Origin: Verticiella sediminum | GTDB taxonomy: Bacteria; Pseudomonadota; Gammaproteobacteria; Burkholderiales; Burkholderiaceae_B | NCBI RefSeq assembly: GCF_007558815.1 | Contig: NZ_VLTJ01000020.1 | Location: 159,060 to 223,059 of the forward strand | Direction of reading: 5' to 3' | Length of the DNA: 64,000 bases | Shown here: one piece after another, positions 1 through 14,829 of the stretch | Layout of the letters: every line of letters starts with the position of its first letter | Position numbering within the stretch: the first letter of the stretch is position 1 | Position numbers and translations under genes: made by a program | The notes under the pieces: generated by a model | Seen by the model: only the letters and a program-made list of their open reading frames with translations | Database searches by the model: none | What the model was told of the DNA's origin: nothing

Positions 1-1561
1 CGCCGCGCTGCCAGTAGCGCACGGTCATGCTGGCGTCGCTCACGATGGTGCCGATGTTCATGCGATGGCGGCGTGCGAGCCGGGCGTCGGGCACCCGCCA
101 CACGCCCGCGTCGTCGGCAAGCACGCGCCGGTACTCGGGGTAAGCGGTCAGCGAGGGCCCGCCCTGGCGCACGAATTCCAGGCACCACTGCCATTCGGCC
201 GGCGTCAGCTCCCGGTACGAGCACGTGCTGCGCACTTCGTCGTACAGCGCCTCGGGCCGAAAGCCGCCGCCCAACGCCACCGTGACCAGATGCTGGACCA
301 GTACGTCGAGCGGCTTGTCGGGCGGGGGCCGGGCCTCGACCTGTCCGGAGCTTACGGCGTCGCGCACGGCGGCGGCCTCGATGAGTTCCAGGCTGTGCGT
401 GGGCACCAGCGTGATTCTGGACGCGCGCCCCGGCGCGTGCCCCGAGCGCCCGGCGCGCTGCAGCAGGCGCGCCACGCCCTTGGCCGAGCCGATCTGCAAG
501 ACCCGCTCGACCGGCAGGAAATCCACCCCCAGGTCCAGGCTCGAGGTGCAGACCACGGCCTTGAGCGTGCCGGCGCGCAGGCCGGCCTCGACCCATGCGC
601 GCACTGCCCGGTCCAGCGAGCCGTGATGCAGGGCGATCAGCCCGGCCCAATCCGGCCGCAGGTCGAGCAGGGCCTGGTACCAGAGCTCGGCCTGTGAGCG
701 CGTGTTGGTGAAGACCAGGGTGGTGCCGCTGTGCTCGATCTCCTCGGCCACCTGCGGCACCATGCGCTTGCCCAGGTGGCCGGCCCAGGGAAAGCGCTCC
801 GGCCGGGCCGGCAGCAAGGTATCGATGCGCAGCGCCTTTTCGCGCGGGCCGCGCACGAGGACGCCGTCACCGGCGTTGTCGCCCAGCAGCGTGGCCAGGG
901 CTTCGTCGAGGTTGCCCAGGGTGGCGGACAGGCCCCACACGCACAGATCCGGCACCCAGGTGCGCAGGCGCGCCAGAGCGAGCTGCACCTGTACGCCGCG
1001 CTTGTTGCCGAGCATTTCGTGCCACTCGTCGACCACGACCAGGCGCACGCTGGCCAGCTCGCGTGGCGCGTCGGCGCGCGCGAGCAGCAGCGACAGGCTC
1101 TCCGGGGTGGTGACCAGCCCGCTCGGCAGGCGCCGCGCCTGCGCCGCGCGCTCGCTGCTGCCGGTGTCGCCGGTGCGGCTGCCCACCCGCCAGTCGGGCG
1201 CGAGCGCGGCCAGCGGCGCCTGCAGGGCCTGCAAGGTGTCGGCGGCCAGCGCCCGCATGGGGGTCAGCCAGAGCACCCGCAGCGGCTGCGCGCGCGCCGC
1301 GCCGGCGCGCGCCGGCAGGGGCGCCGCACCCGCGTCCGCGAACGCCATCAAGGCGCCCAGCCAGACCGCATAGGTCTTGCCGGCGCCGGTGTCGGCATGC
1401 AGAAGGCCGCTGCGCCCGGCGGCGATCGCCGCCCAGACCTCGCGCTGAAAGGCAGCCGGCCGCCAGCCGCGTTCGGCGAACCAGGCGTGCGGCGCAGGCG
1501 CGGACAGCGCCACGCCGCGCGCGGCAGCTTTCGGTGCGTCCGGCCGCACGCGCGCCGTCAT
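1..1561 (-). CDS. Ligase-associated DEXH-box helicase (Lhr-like), C-terminus cut by window edge
   Basis: Superfamily 2 helicase of the ligase-associated DNA damage response set, expected to unwind or remodel nucleic acid near breaks. The first 520 residues are present; the frame runs off base 1. Visible motifs are Walker A ADTGAGKT (residues 56-63), motif II DEWH (178-181), motif [11 protein letters not shown], and motif [12 protein letters not shown] in the second RecA-like domain. The N-terminal WFAERGW...FQREVW is typical of the Lhr-like family. The ATG (1561-1559) overlaps the TGA of the ligase gene (1560-1558), so the two are translationally coupled. Family members are usually around 800-830 residues, so roughly a third is missing. 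Plain Lhr is the alternative, but the ligase neighbour argues for the ligase-associated clade. Confidence 0.93.
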   Translation of the reverse strand, partial: MTARVRPDAPKAAARGVALSAPAPHAWFAERGWRPAAFQREVWAAIAAGRSGLLHADTGAGKTYAVWLGALMAFADAGAAPLPARAGAARAQPLRVLWLTPMRALAADTLQALQAPLAALAPDWRVGSRTGDTGSSERAAQARRLPSGLVTTPESLSLLLARADAPRELASVRLVVVDEWHEMLGNKRGVQVQLALARLRTWVPDLCVWGLSATLGNLDEALATLLGDNAGDGVLVRGPREKALRIDTLLPARPERFPWAGHLGKRMVPQVAEEIEHSGTTLVFTNTRSQAELWYQALLDLRPDWAGLIALHHGSLDRAVRAWVEAGLRAGTLKAVVCTSSLDLGVDFLPVERVLQIGSAKGVARLLQRAGRSGHAPGRASRITLVPTHSLELIEAAAVRDAVSSGQVEARPPPDKPLDVLVQHLVTVALGGGFRPEALYDEVRSTCSYRELTPAEWQWCLEFVRQGGPSLTAYPEYRRVLADDAGVWRVPDARLARRHRMNIGTIVSDASMTVRYWQRG

Positions 1562-3222
1562 GGCGCGGCCAGGGCTTCGAGCATGGCGAGCGTGTCCGCC
1601 TCCTCCACGGGCTTGTCCAGTCGCCAGCGCAACATGCGTGGAAAGCGCACGGCGACCCCGCTCTTGTGCCGCGCGCTGCGCGCGATGCCTTCGAAACCGA
1701 TCTCGAACACGAGTTCGGGCCGCACGCTGCGCACCGGGCCGAAGCGCTCCACGGTGTGCCGCCGCACGAAGGCGTCCACGCGCCGGATCTCCTCGTCGGT
1801 GAGGCCGGAATACGCCTTGGCGAAGGGCACCAGGGCGCGCCCCGAGGTACCCGGCGGGGCGTCCCAGACCGCGAAGGTGTAGTCGGTATAGAGGTTCGCG
1901 CGCCGGCCGTGGCCCGGCTGCGCGTAGATCAGCACGGCGTCCACCGACAGCGGATCGATCTTCCACTTCCACCAGATCCCGCTGGTGCGCGTGCGGCCCA
2001 CGCCGTAGCGGGCATTGCCCTGCTTGAGCATCAGGCCTTCGACGCCCAGGGCGCGCGAGGACTCGCGCCGTTGCGCGAGCGCCAGCCAGTCGCTGCCTTC
2101 GAGGCGCGGCGACAGCCGCAGATGCGGGTGGTCCAGGGCGGCCACCAGCGCCTCCAGGCGGCTGCGCCGCTCGGCCTGCGCCAGATCGCGCAGGTCCTCG
2201 CCGCCCGTCTCCAGCAGATCGTAGGCGAGCAACGCCACCGGCTGCTCCTGCAGCAGGCGCGCGCCGACGGTCTTGCGGCCGATGCGGCGCTGCAGGCGGG
2301 CGAAGGGCTGCACCCGGTCCTCGGCCCAGACCACGATCTCGCCGTCAAGCACGGTGCCATAGGGCAGCGCCTCGCCCATGGCGGCCAGTTCGGGGAAACG
2401 GTCGGTGACCAGCTCTTCGCCGCGCGACCAGATCCAGGCGCGCCCGTCACGCTGCACGACCTGCGCGCGGATGCCGTCCCACTTCCATTCGATCAGCCAG
2501 TCGGACGGCGCGCCGAGCTGGGTCTCGAAGTCCTCCAGCGGCAACTGCAGCGGATGGGCGAGGAAGAAGGGGTAAGGATGCCCGGCGTCGGCCGCGTCGC
2601 GGCCCTCGGTGGGCGCGACCAGGGCCAGATAGGCCGGCGCATCGGGCGTGGCCATTCGGTCCGTATAGCCGATCAGGCGCTGGGCGATGCGCTTGGCGTC
2701 CACACCGGCCACCGCGGCCAGCGCGCGGGTGACGAGCAGCTTGGAGACGCCCACCCGCAGCGATCCCGTGATCATCTTGGCGAACACGAAGCGCGCCTGG
2801 CCGTCCAGCCGGGCAAAGCTGTCGTGCAGGCTGTCGGCCAGGGCCGCGGGCGCCATGCCGCGCAAGGGCAGCAGGCGCTCGGTCATCCAGTGCGCCAGCC
2901 CGCCCTCGACCGTCATGCCGGCGGCAGCCCCTGGCAGGAGCAGCGCGATCGTCTCGGCCAGATCGCCCACGTGCTGGTAGCTGGCTTCGAACAGCCATTC
3001 GGGCAGGCCGGCCTCGGCCTGGGCGAAGGCCTGCAAGGCGCGCACCGGGACGAGCTGGCGCGGCTTGCCGCCGGCCAGGAAGTACACCGCCCAGGCCGCG
3101 TCCTCGGCCGGCGCGCTGCCGAAATAGGCTTCCAGCGCCGCGCGCTTGGCGTTGGTCGAGGTGGTCGCGTCCAGCGTCGAATAGAGTTCGGCGAATGCCG
3201 CCATGCCGTGCGCGTGGGTCAT
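1558..3222 (-). CDS. ATP-dependent DNA ligase (ligase-associated DNA damage response type)
   Basis: A 554-residue ATP-dependent ligase that would seal nicks through an adenylated lysine. The nucleotidyltransferase motif EWKWDGIR lies at residues 245-252, with K247 the predicted adenylation site; about 200 N-terminal residues form the DNA-binding domain, and the C-terminal half is an OB-fold region rich in basic residues. The ATG at 3222 was chosen because it overlaps the stop of the upstream exonuclease as ATGA, and its own stop overlaps the helicase start in the same way. Longer in-frame starts upstream lie inside the exonuclease gene and give non-family sequence. It belongs to the bacterial ligase family found with an exonuclease and an Lhr-like helicase, not to LigD, since no polymerase or phosphoesterase domain is attached. 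Confidence 0.95.
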   Translation of the reverse strand: MTHAHGMAAFAELYSTLDATTSTNAKRAALEAYFGSAPAEDAAWAVYFLAGGKPRQLVPVRALQAFAQAEAGLPEWLFEASYQHVGDLAETIALLLPGAAAGMTVEGGLAHWMTERLLPLRGMAPAALADSLHDSFARLDGQARFVFAKMITGSLRVGVSKLLVTRALAAVAGVDAKRIAQRLIGYTDRMATPDAPAYLALVAPTEGRDAADAGHPYPFFLAHPLQLPLEDFETQLGAPSDWLIEWKWDGIRAQVVQRDGRAWIWSRGEELVTDRFPELAAMGEALPYGTVLDGEIVVWAEDRVQPFARLQRRIGRKTVGARLLQEQPVALLAYDLLETGGEDLRDLAQAERRSRLEALVAALDHPHLRLSPRLEGSDWLALAQRRESSRALGVEGLMLKQGNARYGVGRTRTSGIWWKWKIDPLSVDAVLIYAQPGHGRRANLYTDYTFAVWDAPPGTSGRALVPFAKAYSGLTDEEIRRVDAFVRRHTVERFGPVRSVRPELVFEIGFEGIARSARHKSGVAVRFPRMLRWRLDKPVEEADTLAMLEALAAP

Positions 3223-4232
3223 GGCGCCCGCGCCGCCGGGGCCGAGGCTTCGTCCTCCTCGTCGCCGTATTCGGTGTGGAAGGTGCGCGCATCCAGCCCC
3301 TGCTCGGCAAACCAGCGTTGCATCACCGCCGTGCTGCCGTGCGTCAGGTAGACGCACTCGGCACCCGTGGCGGCCACAGCGCTGCACAGGCCATCCCAGT
3401 CGGCATGGTCGGAAACGATGAAGCCGCGGTCCACGCCGCGCCGGCGGCGCGCGCCGCGTACCTGCATCCACCCGCTGGCAAAGGCGTCGGCATGCTCGCC
3501 GAAGCGGCGCGTCCAGCTCGAACCGCGCGCCGAGGGCGGCGCAACGACCAGGGCGCGCCGCACGTCCGCGCCCGCTTCGGTCGCGAGCCGGGTCGGCGGC
3601 AGCCGCACGCCCGCCTCGCGATAGATGCCGTCGACGGTATCGACCGCGCCATGCACGAGGATGGGCCCCGGCGCGTCCGTCAGGTGATGCAGGATGCGCT
3701 GCGCCTTGCCCAGGGCGTAGCTGTACAGCACGCTGGCCCTGCCCTCTGCGGCGTTGGCCTCCCACCACGCCTGGATCTGCGCCATCAGCATCGCCTGGGG
3801 CAGCCAGCGATAGACCGGCAGGCCGAAGGTGGATTCCGTGATGAAGGTATGGCAGGGCACGGGCTCGAAGGGCGCGCAGGTGCCGTCCGCCTCGGTCTTG
3901 TAGTCGCCCGAGGCCACCCACACCTCGCCGCGGTGCTCGACGCGCACCTGCGCCGAGCCCAGGACATGACCGGCCGGGTGCAGGCTGACGGTGGCCTCGC
4001 CCAGGCGCAGATGCTCGCCGTAGGCCACGGTCTGCAGCGCAATGTCGGCACCGAGCCGCGCGCGCAGCAGGCCGGCGCTCTCCTGCGTGGCCAGATAGCT
4101 GCCGTGGCCGCCGCGCGCGTGGTCCGAATGCGCGTGCGTGATGACCGCCCGGGGCACGGGCCGCCAGGGGTCGATGTGAAAGTCTCCGGACGGGCAATAG
4201 AGGCCTTCGGGCCTGGCCACGATCAGATCCAT
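3219..4232 (-). CDS. Ligase-associated DNA damage response exonuclease (metallo-beta-lactamase/beta-CASP fold)
   Basis: A 337-residue predicted metal-dependent exonuclease related to SNM1/Artemis-like nucleases. The metal-binding HAHSDH motif is at residues 33-38, followed by further conserved pieces (SGDYKTE, HGAVDT, VSDHADW) expected of a beta-CASP nuclease. It is first in a three-gene minus-strand operon with the ligase and helicase. The start at 4232 is preceded by a strong ribosome binding site, AAAGGAG, five bases upstream. The 3' end overlaps the ligase start by four bases (ATGA). The family name and pathway come from the conserved neighbourhood; the acidic C-terminus (EEDEAS) is not a recognised domain. 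A fourth partner, a PdeM-like phosphoesterase, often occurs in this set and would have to lie outside this window. Confidence 0.93.
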   Translation of the reverse strand: MDLIVARPEGLYCPSGDFHIDPWRPVPRAVITHAHSDHARGGHGSYLATQESAGLLRARLGADIALQTVAYGEHLRLGEATVSLHPAGHVLGSAQVRVEHRGEVWVASGDYKTEADGTCAPFEPVPCHTFITESTFGLPVYRWLPQAMLMAQIQAWWEANAAEGRASVLYSYALGKAQRILHHLTDAPGPILVHGAVDTVDGIYREAGVRLPPTRLATEAGADVRRALVVAPPSARGSSWTRRFGEHADAFASGWMQVRGARRRRGVDRGFIVSDHADWDGLCSAVAATGAECVYLTHGSTAVMQRWFAEQGLDARTFHTEYGDEEDEASAPAARAP

Positions 4233-4394
4233 GGCTCTCCTTTGATGGCGCGCGGCGGCGCCTGCGGATGAGCCGGCTCAGCAATCGATATGCCGCGCGG
4301 CGCGTTCGGGCCCGAATGGCACACGTCTTGCTTTGATGAGGCTGGCCGATACGGGCACCTGCACGGTCCCGCGCCGGCCCAGGTAGAAATTACT

Positions 4395-4419
4395 GGCCGC
4401 GGCAGATTTTGCCGCGGCC
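4395..4419. promoter_or_regulatory. Perfect 10-bp stem-loop in the glgA operon leader
   Basis: GGCCGCGGCA and TGCCGCGGCC face each other across a five-base loop (GATTT), about 65 bases before the glgA start. There is no following T-run, so it is not a standard terminator for either flanking gene. It sits in the 250-bp divergent spacer between the exonuclease gene and the alpha-glucan operon and could be an operator, an mRNA leader hairpin or a transcription barrier. No convincing sigma-70 boxes were identified in this spacer. Confidence 0.55.
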
Positions 4420-4483
4420 TCCCATGCGACGAGCCTGCGCCCAGCCCGCGGCGCTGCCACATGCCATTCAGGAGTCCATCTTG

Positions 4484-6067
4484 TTGAAAGTCCTAGTCGT
4501 CGCCTCCGAGGCGCTCCCCCTGGCCAAGACCGGCGGGCTGGGCGACGCAGTCAGCGGCATGGCGCGCGCCATGCGCGAAGCAGGCCTCGATGTGACACTG
4601 CTGCTGCCCGCCTACCGCGGCACGCATCGCCACCTGACGGACACGCGCACATTGTGCGAGCTGCACCACCTGCCGGGCGGCCCGGCGAGCCTGGTGGCCG
4701 GCCGCCTGGCGTCGTTCGATCTTCCCGTACTGCTGCTGCGCAACGACGCGCTGTACGATCGGGACGGCTCGCCGTACATCGACGCCCGGGGCGAAGAGCA
4801 TCCCGACAACGGCGTACGCTTTGCCGCCTTGGCGCATGCCGCCACGCGCATTGCGGCCGGCCGCACGCCGTGGGCGGTGCCGCACGTCGTGCACGCCAAC
4901 GACTGGCACGCCGGCCTGGTGCCCCTGCTCATGCGCGCGGCCAAGGTGCGGCGCGTGAAGTCGGTGCTCACCATCCACAACCTGGCGTTCCAGGGCCTCT
5001 ACCCGATGCACGACGCGGCGCGCTACGGGATTCCCGCCGAGTACTGCGGCCTGGACGGTTGCGAGTTCTGGGGCCGCATCAATTTCATGAAGGCCGGCAT
5101 CCGCTACGCCGACCGCGTCACCACGGTGAGCCACACCTATGCGCGCGAGATCCTGACCCCGGCCTTCGGCCACGGCCTGGACGGCCTGCTGCGCGAGCGC
5201 CAGGCGCAGCTCGTCGGCATCCCCAACGGTATCGACGAGAGTATCTGGAACCCGGCCATCGACCAGCACCTGCCGGACGTCTACAGCGCGGACGACCTGC
5301 GCGGCAAGCCGAGCTGCAAGCGCGCCCTGCAGGAATCCTTCGGCCTGATCGCCGACCCGCAGGCCACCGTGCTCGTCTCCGGCAGCCGGCTGACGCCCCA
5401 GAAGATGGCCGACGTGGCCGTACGCGTACTGCCCGACGTGCTGGATGCGCACGGCCAGCTCCAGGTGGCGATCCTGGGCTGCGGGGATCGCGCCATCGAG
5501 GACGAGGCGCGCGCGCTCGCCGCGCGCTACCCGGGCCGCGTGGCCGCCCACATCGGCTACGACGAGCAACTGGCCCACCTGCTGCATGCCGGCGGCGACA
5601 TCCTGCTGCACGGCAGCCGCTTCGAGCCCTTCGGTCTGACGCCCATCTACGCCATGCGCTACGGCACGCTGCCGGTGTGCTCGCGCGTGGGCGGCATGGC
5701 CGATACCGTGCGCGACCCGGGCGAACATGCCGACGACCTCGATCTGGCGGATGCCACCGGCCTGCTCTTCGACGGTGCCGAGGCTGCACATCTGCGGCAT
5801 GCCATCGAGCGCGCCCTGCGCCTGTATGCCCGCAAGGATTTGTGGCGCGCGATGCAGCGCAGCGCAATGACCGCCGATCACGGCTGGAGCGCGAGCGCCG
5901 GCCGCTACATCGACCTGTACCGCCATCTGGCGCCTCCCCTCGCCGCGGCTCGCAGCGAGACCACGGCCATCGCCGTGCCGGCGCCGGAACCCGCGGCCGC
6001 CTCCACCCCGGCGCACGCCCTCTGGCCGCGCGTGGCCGCGCCCGTCATGGGCGCGGCCTGCGCCTGA
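4484..6067 (+). CDS. glgA: Glycogen synthase (GT5)
   Basis: A retaining glycosyltransferase that extends alpha-1,4-glucan from ADP-glucose, about 527 residues. The ADP-glucose contact motif KTGGLGD appears near residue 14 and the C-terminal domain has the conserved FEPFGLTPIYAMRYGTLP segment with the catalytic-site glutamate. The only family-like N-terminus starts at TTG: TTG codons at 4481 and 4484 both follow the AGGAG at 4470-4474; 4484 gives the usual MKVL-type start. The nearest ATG (4461) is out of frame. The last 40 or so residues after the GT domain are Ala/Pro-rich and not part of the family core. It opens the long plus-strand operon; no glgC, which would supply ADP-glucose, is in this window. 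Confidence 0.95.
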   Translation: MKVLVVASEALPLAKTGGLGDAVSGMARAMREAGLDVTLLLPAYRGTHRHLTDTRTLCELHHLPGGPASLVAGRLASFDLPVLLLRNDALYDRDGSPYIDARGEEHPDNGVRFAALAHAATRIAAGRTPWAVPHVVHANDWHAGLVPLLMRAAKVRRVKSVLTIHNLAFQGLYPMHDAARYGIPAEYCGLDGCEFWGRINFMKAGIRYADRVTTVSHTYAREILTPAFGHGLDGLLRERQAQLVGIPNGIDESIWNPAIDQHLPDVYSADDLRGKPSCKRALQESFGLIADPQATVLVSGSRLTPQKMADVAVRVLPDVLDAHGQLQVAILGCGDRAIEDEARALAARYPGRVAAHIGYDEQLAHLLHAGGDILLHGSRFEPFGLTPIYAMRYGTLPVCSRVGGMADTVRDPGEHADDLDLADATGLLFDGAEAAHLRHAIERALRLYARKDLWRAMQRSAMTADHGWSASAGRYIDLYRHLAPPLAAARSETTAIAVPAPEPAAASTPAHALWPRVAAPVMGAACA

Positions 6068-6089
6068 TCGCCGAACTTCCCGAGCGTCC

Positions 6090-9000
6090 ATGCCTATGTC
6101 GAACCGCAGCAGCAGGCCCCGTCTCTACGCTTTGGCGCCACGTCACGACGCCACGCTGGCAGCACCGTTGGACAGTCCGGGATGGGCCGCGGCGCTGCGA
6201 CGGGCCGAGGCCCTGGGTTTCAGCCACATTCTGTGCGCCCCGGGCTGGACCGGCGCCCCGGAAGATGCCCTGGCGGTGGACGAGCCCACCGCGGCCGATC
6301 CGGCCTTCGGCATGCTCGGTCTGGACGACTGGCTGCGCGGGCTGGCCGCCGCCTGCGAGCGGCAGGGCCTGTCGCTCTGGCTGGACCTGTCGTTGGCGCG
6401 GGCAAAGCGTGGCGGCTCGCTGCACCAGTCGCATCCCGACTGGTTCTCGGCACAGGGTGCCGACGGCGCGCTCGACCCGCGCCTCAGCCCGCGCGAGCGC
6501 AGCACGGTCCACGTGCAGCAGATCGACGGCAACGCCCCCATCGGCCTGGTCGAATTCTGGATGGAACGCATGGTGGCCATGCTCGAGGCCGGCGTGCAGG
6601 GTTTCCGACTGCTCGATCCGGCCGCCCTGCCCGGGCGCGCCTGGCGCTCGCTGATCGAAGGGGTGCGCGCCCGCGTCCCCGCCTGCGCCTTCACGGCCTG
6701 GACGCCCGGCATGAACCCGCAGCAGGTGCAGGCGCTGGAAGGCGCCGCGTTCGACGCGGTCTACAGTTCGCTGCCCTGGTGGGACTACCGCGACGACTGG
6801 TACGTGGCCGAACACGAGCGTCTGGCCCGCGCGGGCCGGGTGATCGTGCCGGTGGCCGACCCCGACGCCGCATCCCGGCAGCCGCCGCCCGCGCGCGCGC
6901 TGCTGCGGGCGCTGCGCACCGCCGCTGAGCTTGGCGACGGCCTGCTCATGCCGCGCTGGGTCGACCCCGGCGAAGACGCCGATCGGCACTGGTCGCAGGC
7001 CATTGCCAAGGCCAACCTGGCGCTGTCGCGGCGCGCCCCGGGCCATGCGCGCCAGATCCGCCGCCTCGGGGGCGACACGCTGGCCGTCACGTGGATGCAT
7101 CGCAAGGATCGCGCGGGCGACACCCTGGTCGCGATCAACACGTCGCTCGAAGAGCCCGCGCGGCTCGACTGGGACCTGGCGCGCAGCCGCCTGGCCAAGG
7201 CCCTGCCACATTCGGCGGCCCGCGACGAGGAGCTGCCCGCGGCAGGCGTGCTCGCCGTCACCCTCGCGCCCGCGCCGCAGGTCGTCACCCTCAAGCGCAA
7301 GGTGGGCACGCTGCGCCAGCGCGAGGCGCTGGATGCCGCGATACACATGCCGCGCATCGCGATCCAGGACATCCGCCCGAGCACCGAGGACCCGACCCAC
7401 CTCGTCAAGCGCGTGGTCGGCGAGGCGCTGGTCGTGCATGCCAACATTTTCATGGACGGCCACGACGTGCTCGCCGCCCGCCTGCTCTGGCGCGCGGCGG
7501 ACGAGGACGGCTGGCATGCCGAGCCCATGGTGGCACTGGGCAACGATGCCTGGCGCGGCAGCTTCACGCCCGAACGCATCGGGCGCCACGAATACACCGT
7601 GCAGGCCTGGCGCGACGTGTTCGGCACCTACCGCAGCGAGCTCGCCAAGAAACACGCCGCCGGCATCGACGTTTCCCTCGAAGTGATCGAGGGCCGCCAG
7701 TTGCTCGAGCGCGCCGGCGTGCCGCATGGCGAGGACATCGACGCCCAGGCCCTGCTGGGCGCGGAAGTGGGCGCCGCCATGGCGAAAGCCGACCTGCGCG
7801 AGTTCGAGCACACGCACCTGCCCGCGCAGGCGCTGGCGGTCGAGCGCCGGGCGGCGCGCTTTGCGAGCTGGTACGAAATGTTCCCACGTTCGCAAAGCGG
7901 CGACCCGCAGCGCCACGGCACCTTCCGCGACGTGATCGAACGCCTGCCCTACGTGCGCGACATGGGTTTCGACGTGCTGTACTTCCCGCCGATCCATCCG
8001 ATCGGCCGGACCAACCGCAAGGGCCGCAACAACAGCCTGAAGGCCGGGCCCGACGACCCGGGCAGCCCCTACGCCATCGGCGGCGAGGCGGGCGGCCACG
8101 ACGCCATCCACCCGGAGCTGGGCACGCTCGATGACTTTCGCGCGCTGGTCAAGGCCGCGGCCGAACACGACCTGGAGATCGCGCTCGACTTCGCCGTGCA
8201 GTGCTCGCCCGATCATCCCTGGCTGCGCGAGCACCCCGAATGGTTCTCCTGGCGTCCCGACGGCTCGATGCGCTACGCCGAGAATCCGCCCAAGAAGTAC
8301 GAAGACATCGTCAACGTCGACTACTACGGCAAGCCGGGCAAGCGCCGGATCAGCGGCAACGCCGCCCTCTGGCTGGCGCTGCGCGACGTGGTGCTCTTCT
8401 GGTGCGACGAGGGCGTGCGCACGTTTCGCGTGGACAATCCGCACACCAAGCCGCTGCCCTTCTGGCAGTGGATGATCGCCGAAGTGCAGGCGCGCTACCC
8501 CGACGCGATCTTCCTTTCCGAGGCCTTCACGCGCCCGAACATGATGTACCGGCTGGCCAAGATCGGCTTCTCGCAGTCATACACCTACTTCACCTGGCGC
8601 AACGACAAGCGCGAGATGACGGAGTACCTGGAAGAGATCGCCAACCCGCCGGTGGCCGATGTGTTCCGCCCCAACTTCTTCGTGAACACGCCGGACATCA
8701 ACCCCTACTTCCTGCAGACCTCGGGGCGCGGCGGCTACCTGATCCGCGCCGCGCTGGCCACCACGCTTTCGGGGCTCTGGGGCATGTACAACGGCTTCGA
8801 GCTGTGCGAGGGCGCGCCGGTGCCGGGCAAGGAGGAGTACCTCGATTCCGAGAAGTACGAGGTGCGCGCCTGGGATTGGGAGCGGCCCGGCAATATCCGC
8901 GCCGAGATCGCCGCGCTGAACCGCATACGCCGCGCCAACCCCGCGCTGCACACGCACCGCGGCGTGCAGTTCCTGGGGGCCGACAACGAGCAGGTGCTGT

Positions 9001-9239
9001 ACTTCTGCAAGGCCACGCCGGAGCGCGACAACGTCCTGCTGATCGCCATCAGCATGGACCCGCATGCGCCGCAGGGCGCCACCATCGAAGTGCCGCTCTG
9101 GCAGTTCGGCCTGCCCGACGACGGCCGCCTGCGCGTGCACGATCTACTGCACGAGAACCGCTACGACTGGCACGGCAAGTACCAGCGCGTGGACCTGCAT
9201 CCCGACGCACCCTACGCCATCTTCCGCGTCTCGGCCTAG
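6090..9239 (+). CDS. glgE: Alpha-1,4-glucan:maltose-1-phosphate maltosyltransferase with extra N-terminal amylase-like domain
   Basis: A 1049-residue protein. The C-terminal two thirds (from about residue 420) is GlgE, a GH13_3 enzyme that transfers maltose from maltose-1-phosphate to glucan ends. The predicted nucleophile is D782 in RVDNPHTKP and the acid/base is E811 in FLSEAFTRP. Residues 1-400 look like a second (beta/alpha)8 amylase-type domain in which the catalytic positions are lost: the strand-4 motif reads GFRLLDP instead of GFRxD, and the strand-5 glutamate is absent. GlgE proteins without this extension are about 660-700 residues. Two close ATGs (6090 and 6096) are possible; no strong SD decides. 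It lies 22 bases after glgA, with treS/mak next, which supplies its substrate. Confidence 0.95.
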   Translation: MPMSNRSSRPRLYALAPRHDATLAAPLDSPGWAAALRRAEALGFSHILCAPGWTGAPEDALAVDEPTAADPAFGMLGLDDWLRGLAAACERQGLSLWLDLSLARAKRGGSLHQSHPDWFSAQGADGALDPRLSPRERSTVHVQQIDGNAPIGLVEFWMERMVAMLEAGVQGFRLLDPAALPGRAWRSLIEGVRARVPACAFTAWTPGMNPQQVQALEGAAFDAVYSSLPWWDYRDDWYVAEHERLARAGRVIVPVADPDAASRQPPPARALLRALRTAAELGDGLLMPRWVDPGEDADRHWSQAIAKANLALSRRAPGHARQIRRLGGDTLAVTWMHRKDRAGDTLVAINTSLEEPARLDWDLARSRLAKALPHSAARDEELPAAGVLAVTLAPAPQVVTLKRKVGTLRQREALDAAIHMPRIAIQDIRPSTEDPTHLVKRVVGEALVVHANIFMDGHDVLAARLLWRAADEDGWHAEPMVALGNDAWRGSFTPERIGRHEYTVQAWRDVFGTYRSELAKKHAAGIDVSLEVIEGRQLLERAGVPHGEDIDAQALLGAEVGAAMAKADLREFEHTHLPAQALAVERRAARFASWYEMFPRSQSGDPQRHGTFRDVIERLPYVRDMGFDVLYFPPIHPIGRTNRKGRNNSLKAGPDDPGSPYAIGGEAGGHDAIHPELGTLDDFRALVKAAAEHDLEIALDFAVQCSPDHPWLREHPEWFSWRPDGSMRYAENPPKKYEDIVNVDYYGKPGKRRISGNAALWLALRDVVLFWCDEGVRTFRVDNPHTKPLPFWQWMIAEVQARYPDAIFLSEAFTRPNMMYRLAKIGFSQSYTYFTWRNDKREMTEYLEEIANPPVADVFRPNFFVNTPDINPYFLQTSGRGGYLIRAALATTLSGLWGMYNGFELCEGAPVPGKEEYLDSEKYEVRAWDWERPGNIRAEIAALNRIRRANPALHTHRGVQFLGADNEQVLYFCKATPERDNVLLIAISMDPHAPQGATIEVPLWQFGLPDDGRLRVHDLLHENRYDWHGKYQRVDLHPDAPYAIFRVSA

Positions 9240-9285
9240 CCGCCGCAGCACCGATCAGCCAACCCGAACCACGGAAGCCCGACTC

Positions 9286-12648
<3,363 letters not shown>

Positions 12649-12652
12649 CACG

Positions 12653-14824
<2,172 letters not shown>

Positions 14825-14829
14825 GCATC

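Noticed and set aside
1558..4284. Single 908-codon frame joining upstream sequence to the ligase
   Set aside because: The part before 3222 is an out-of-frame reading of the exonuclease gene; the ligase family sequence begins at the ATGA overlap.
4409..4480. Upstream ATG extension of glgA at 4409
   Set aside because: It lies over the leader hairpin and adds residues without family resemblance; AGGAG is placed for the TTG codons at 4481/4484.
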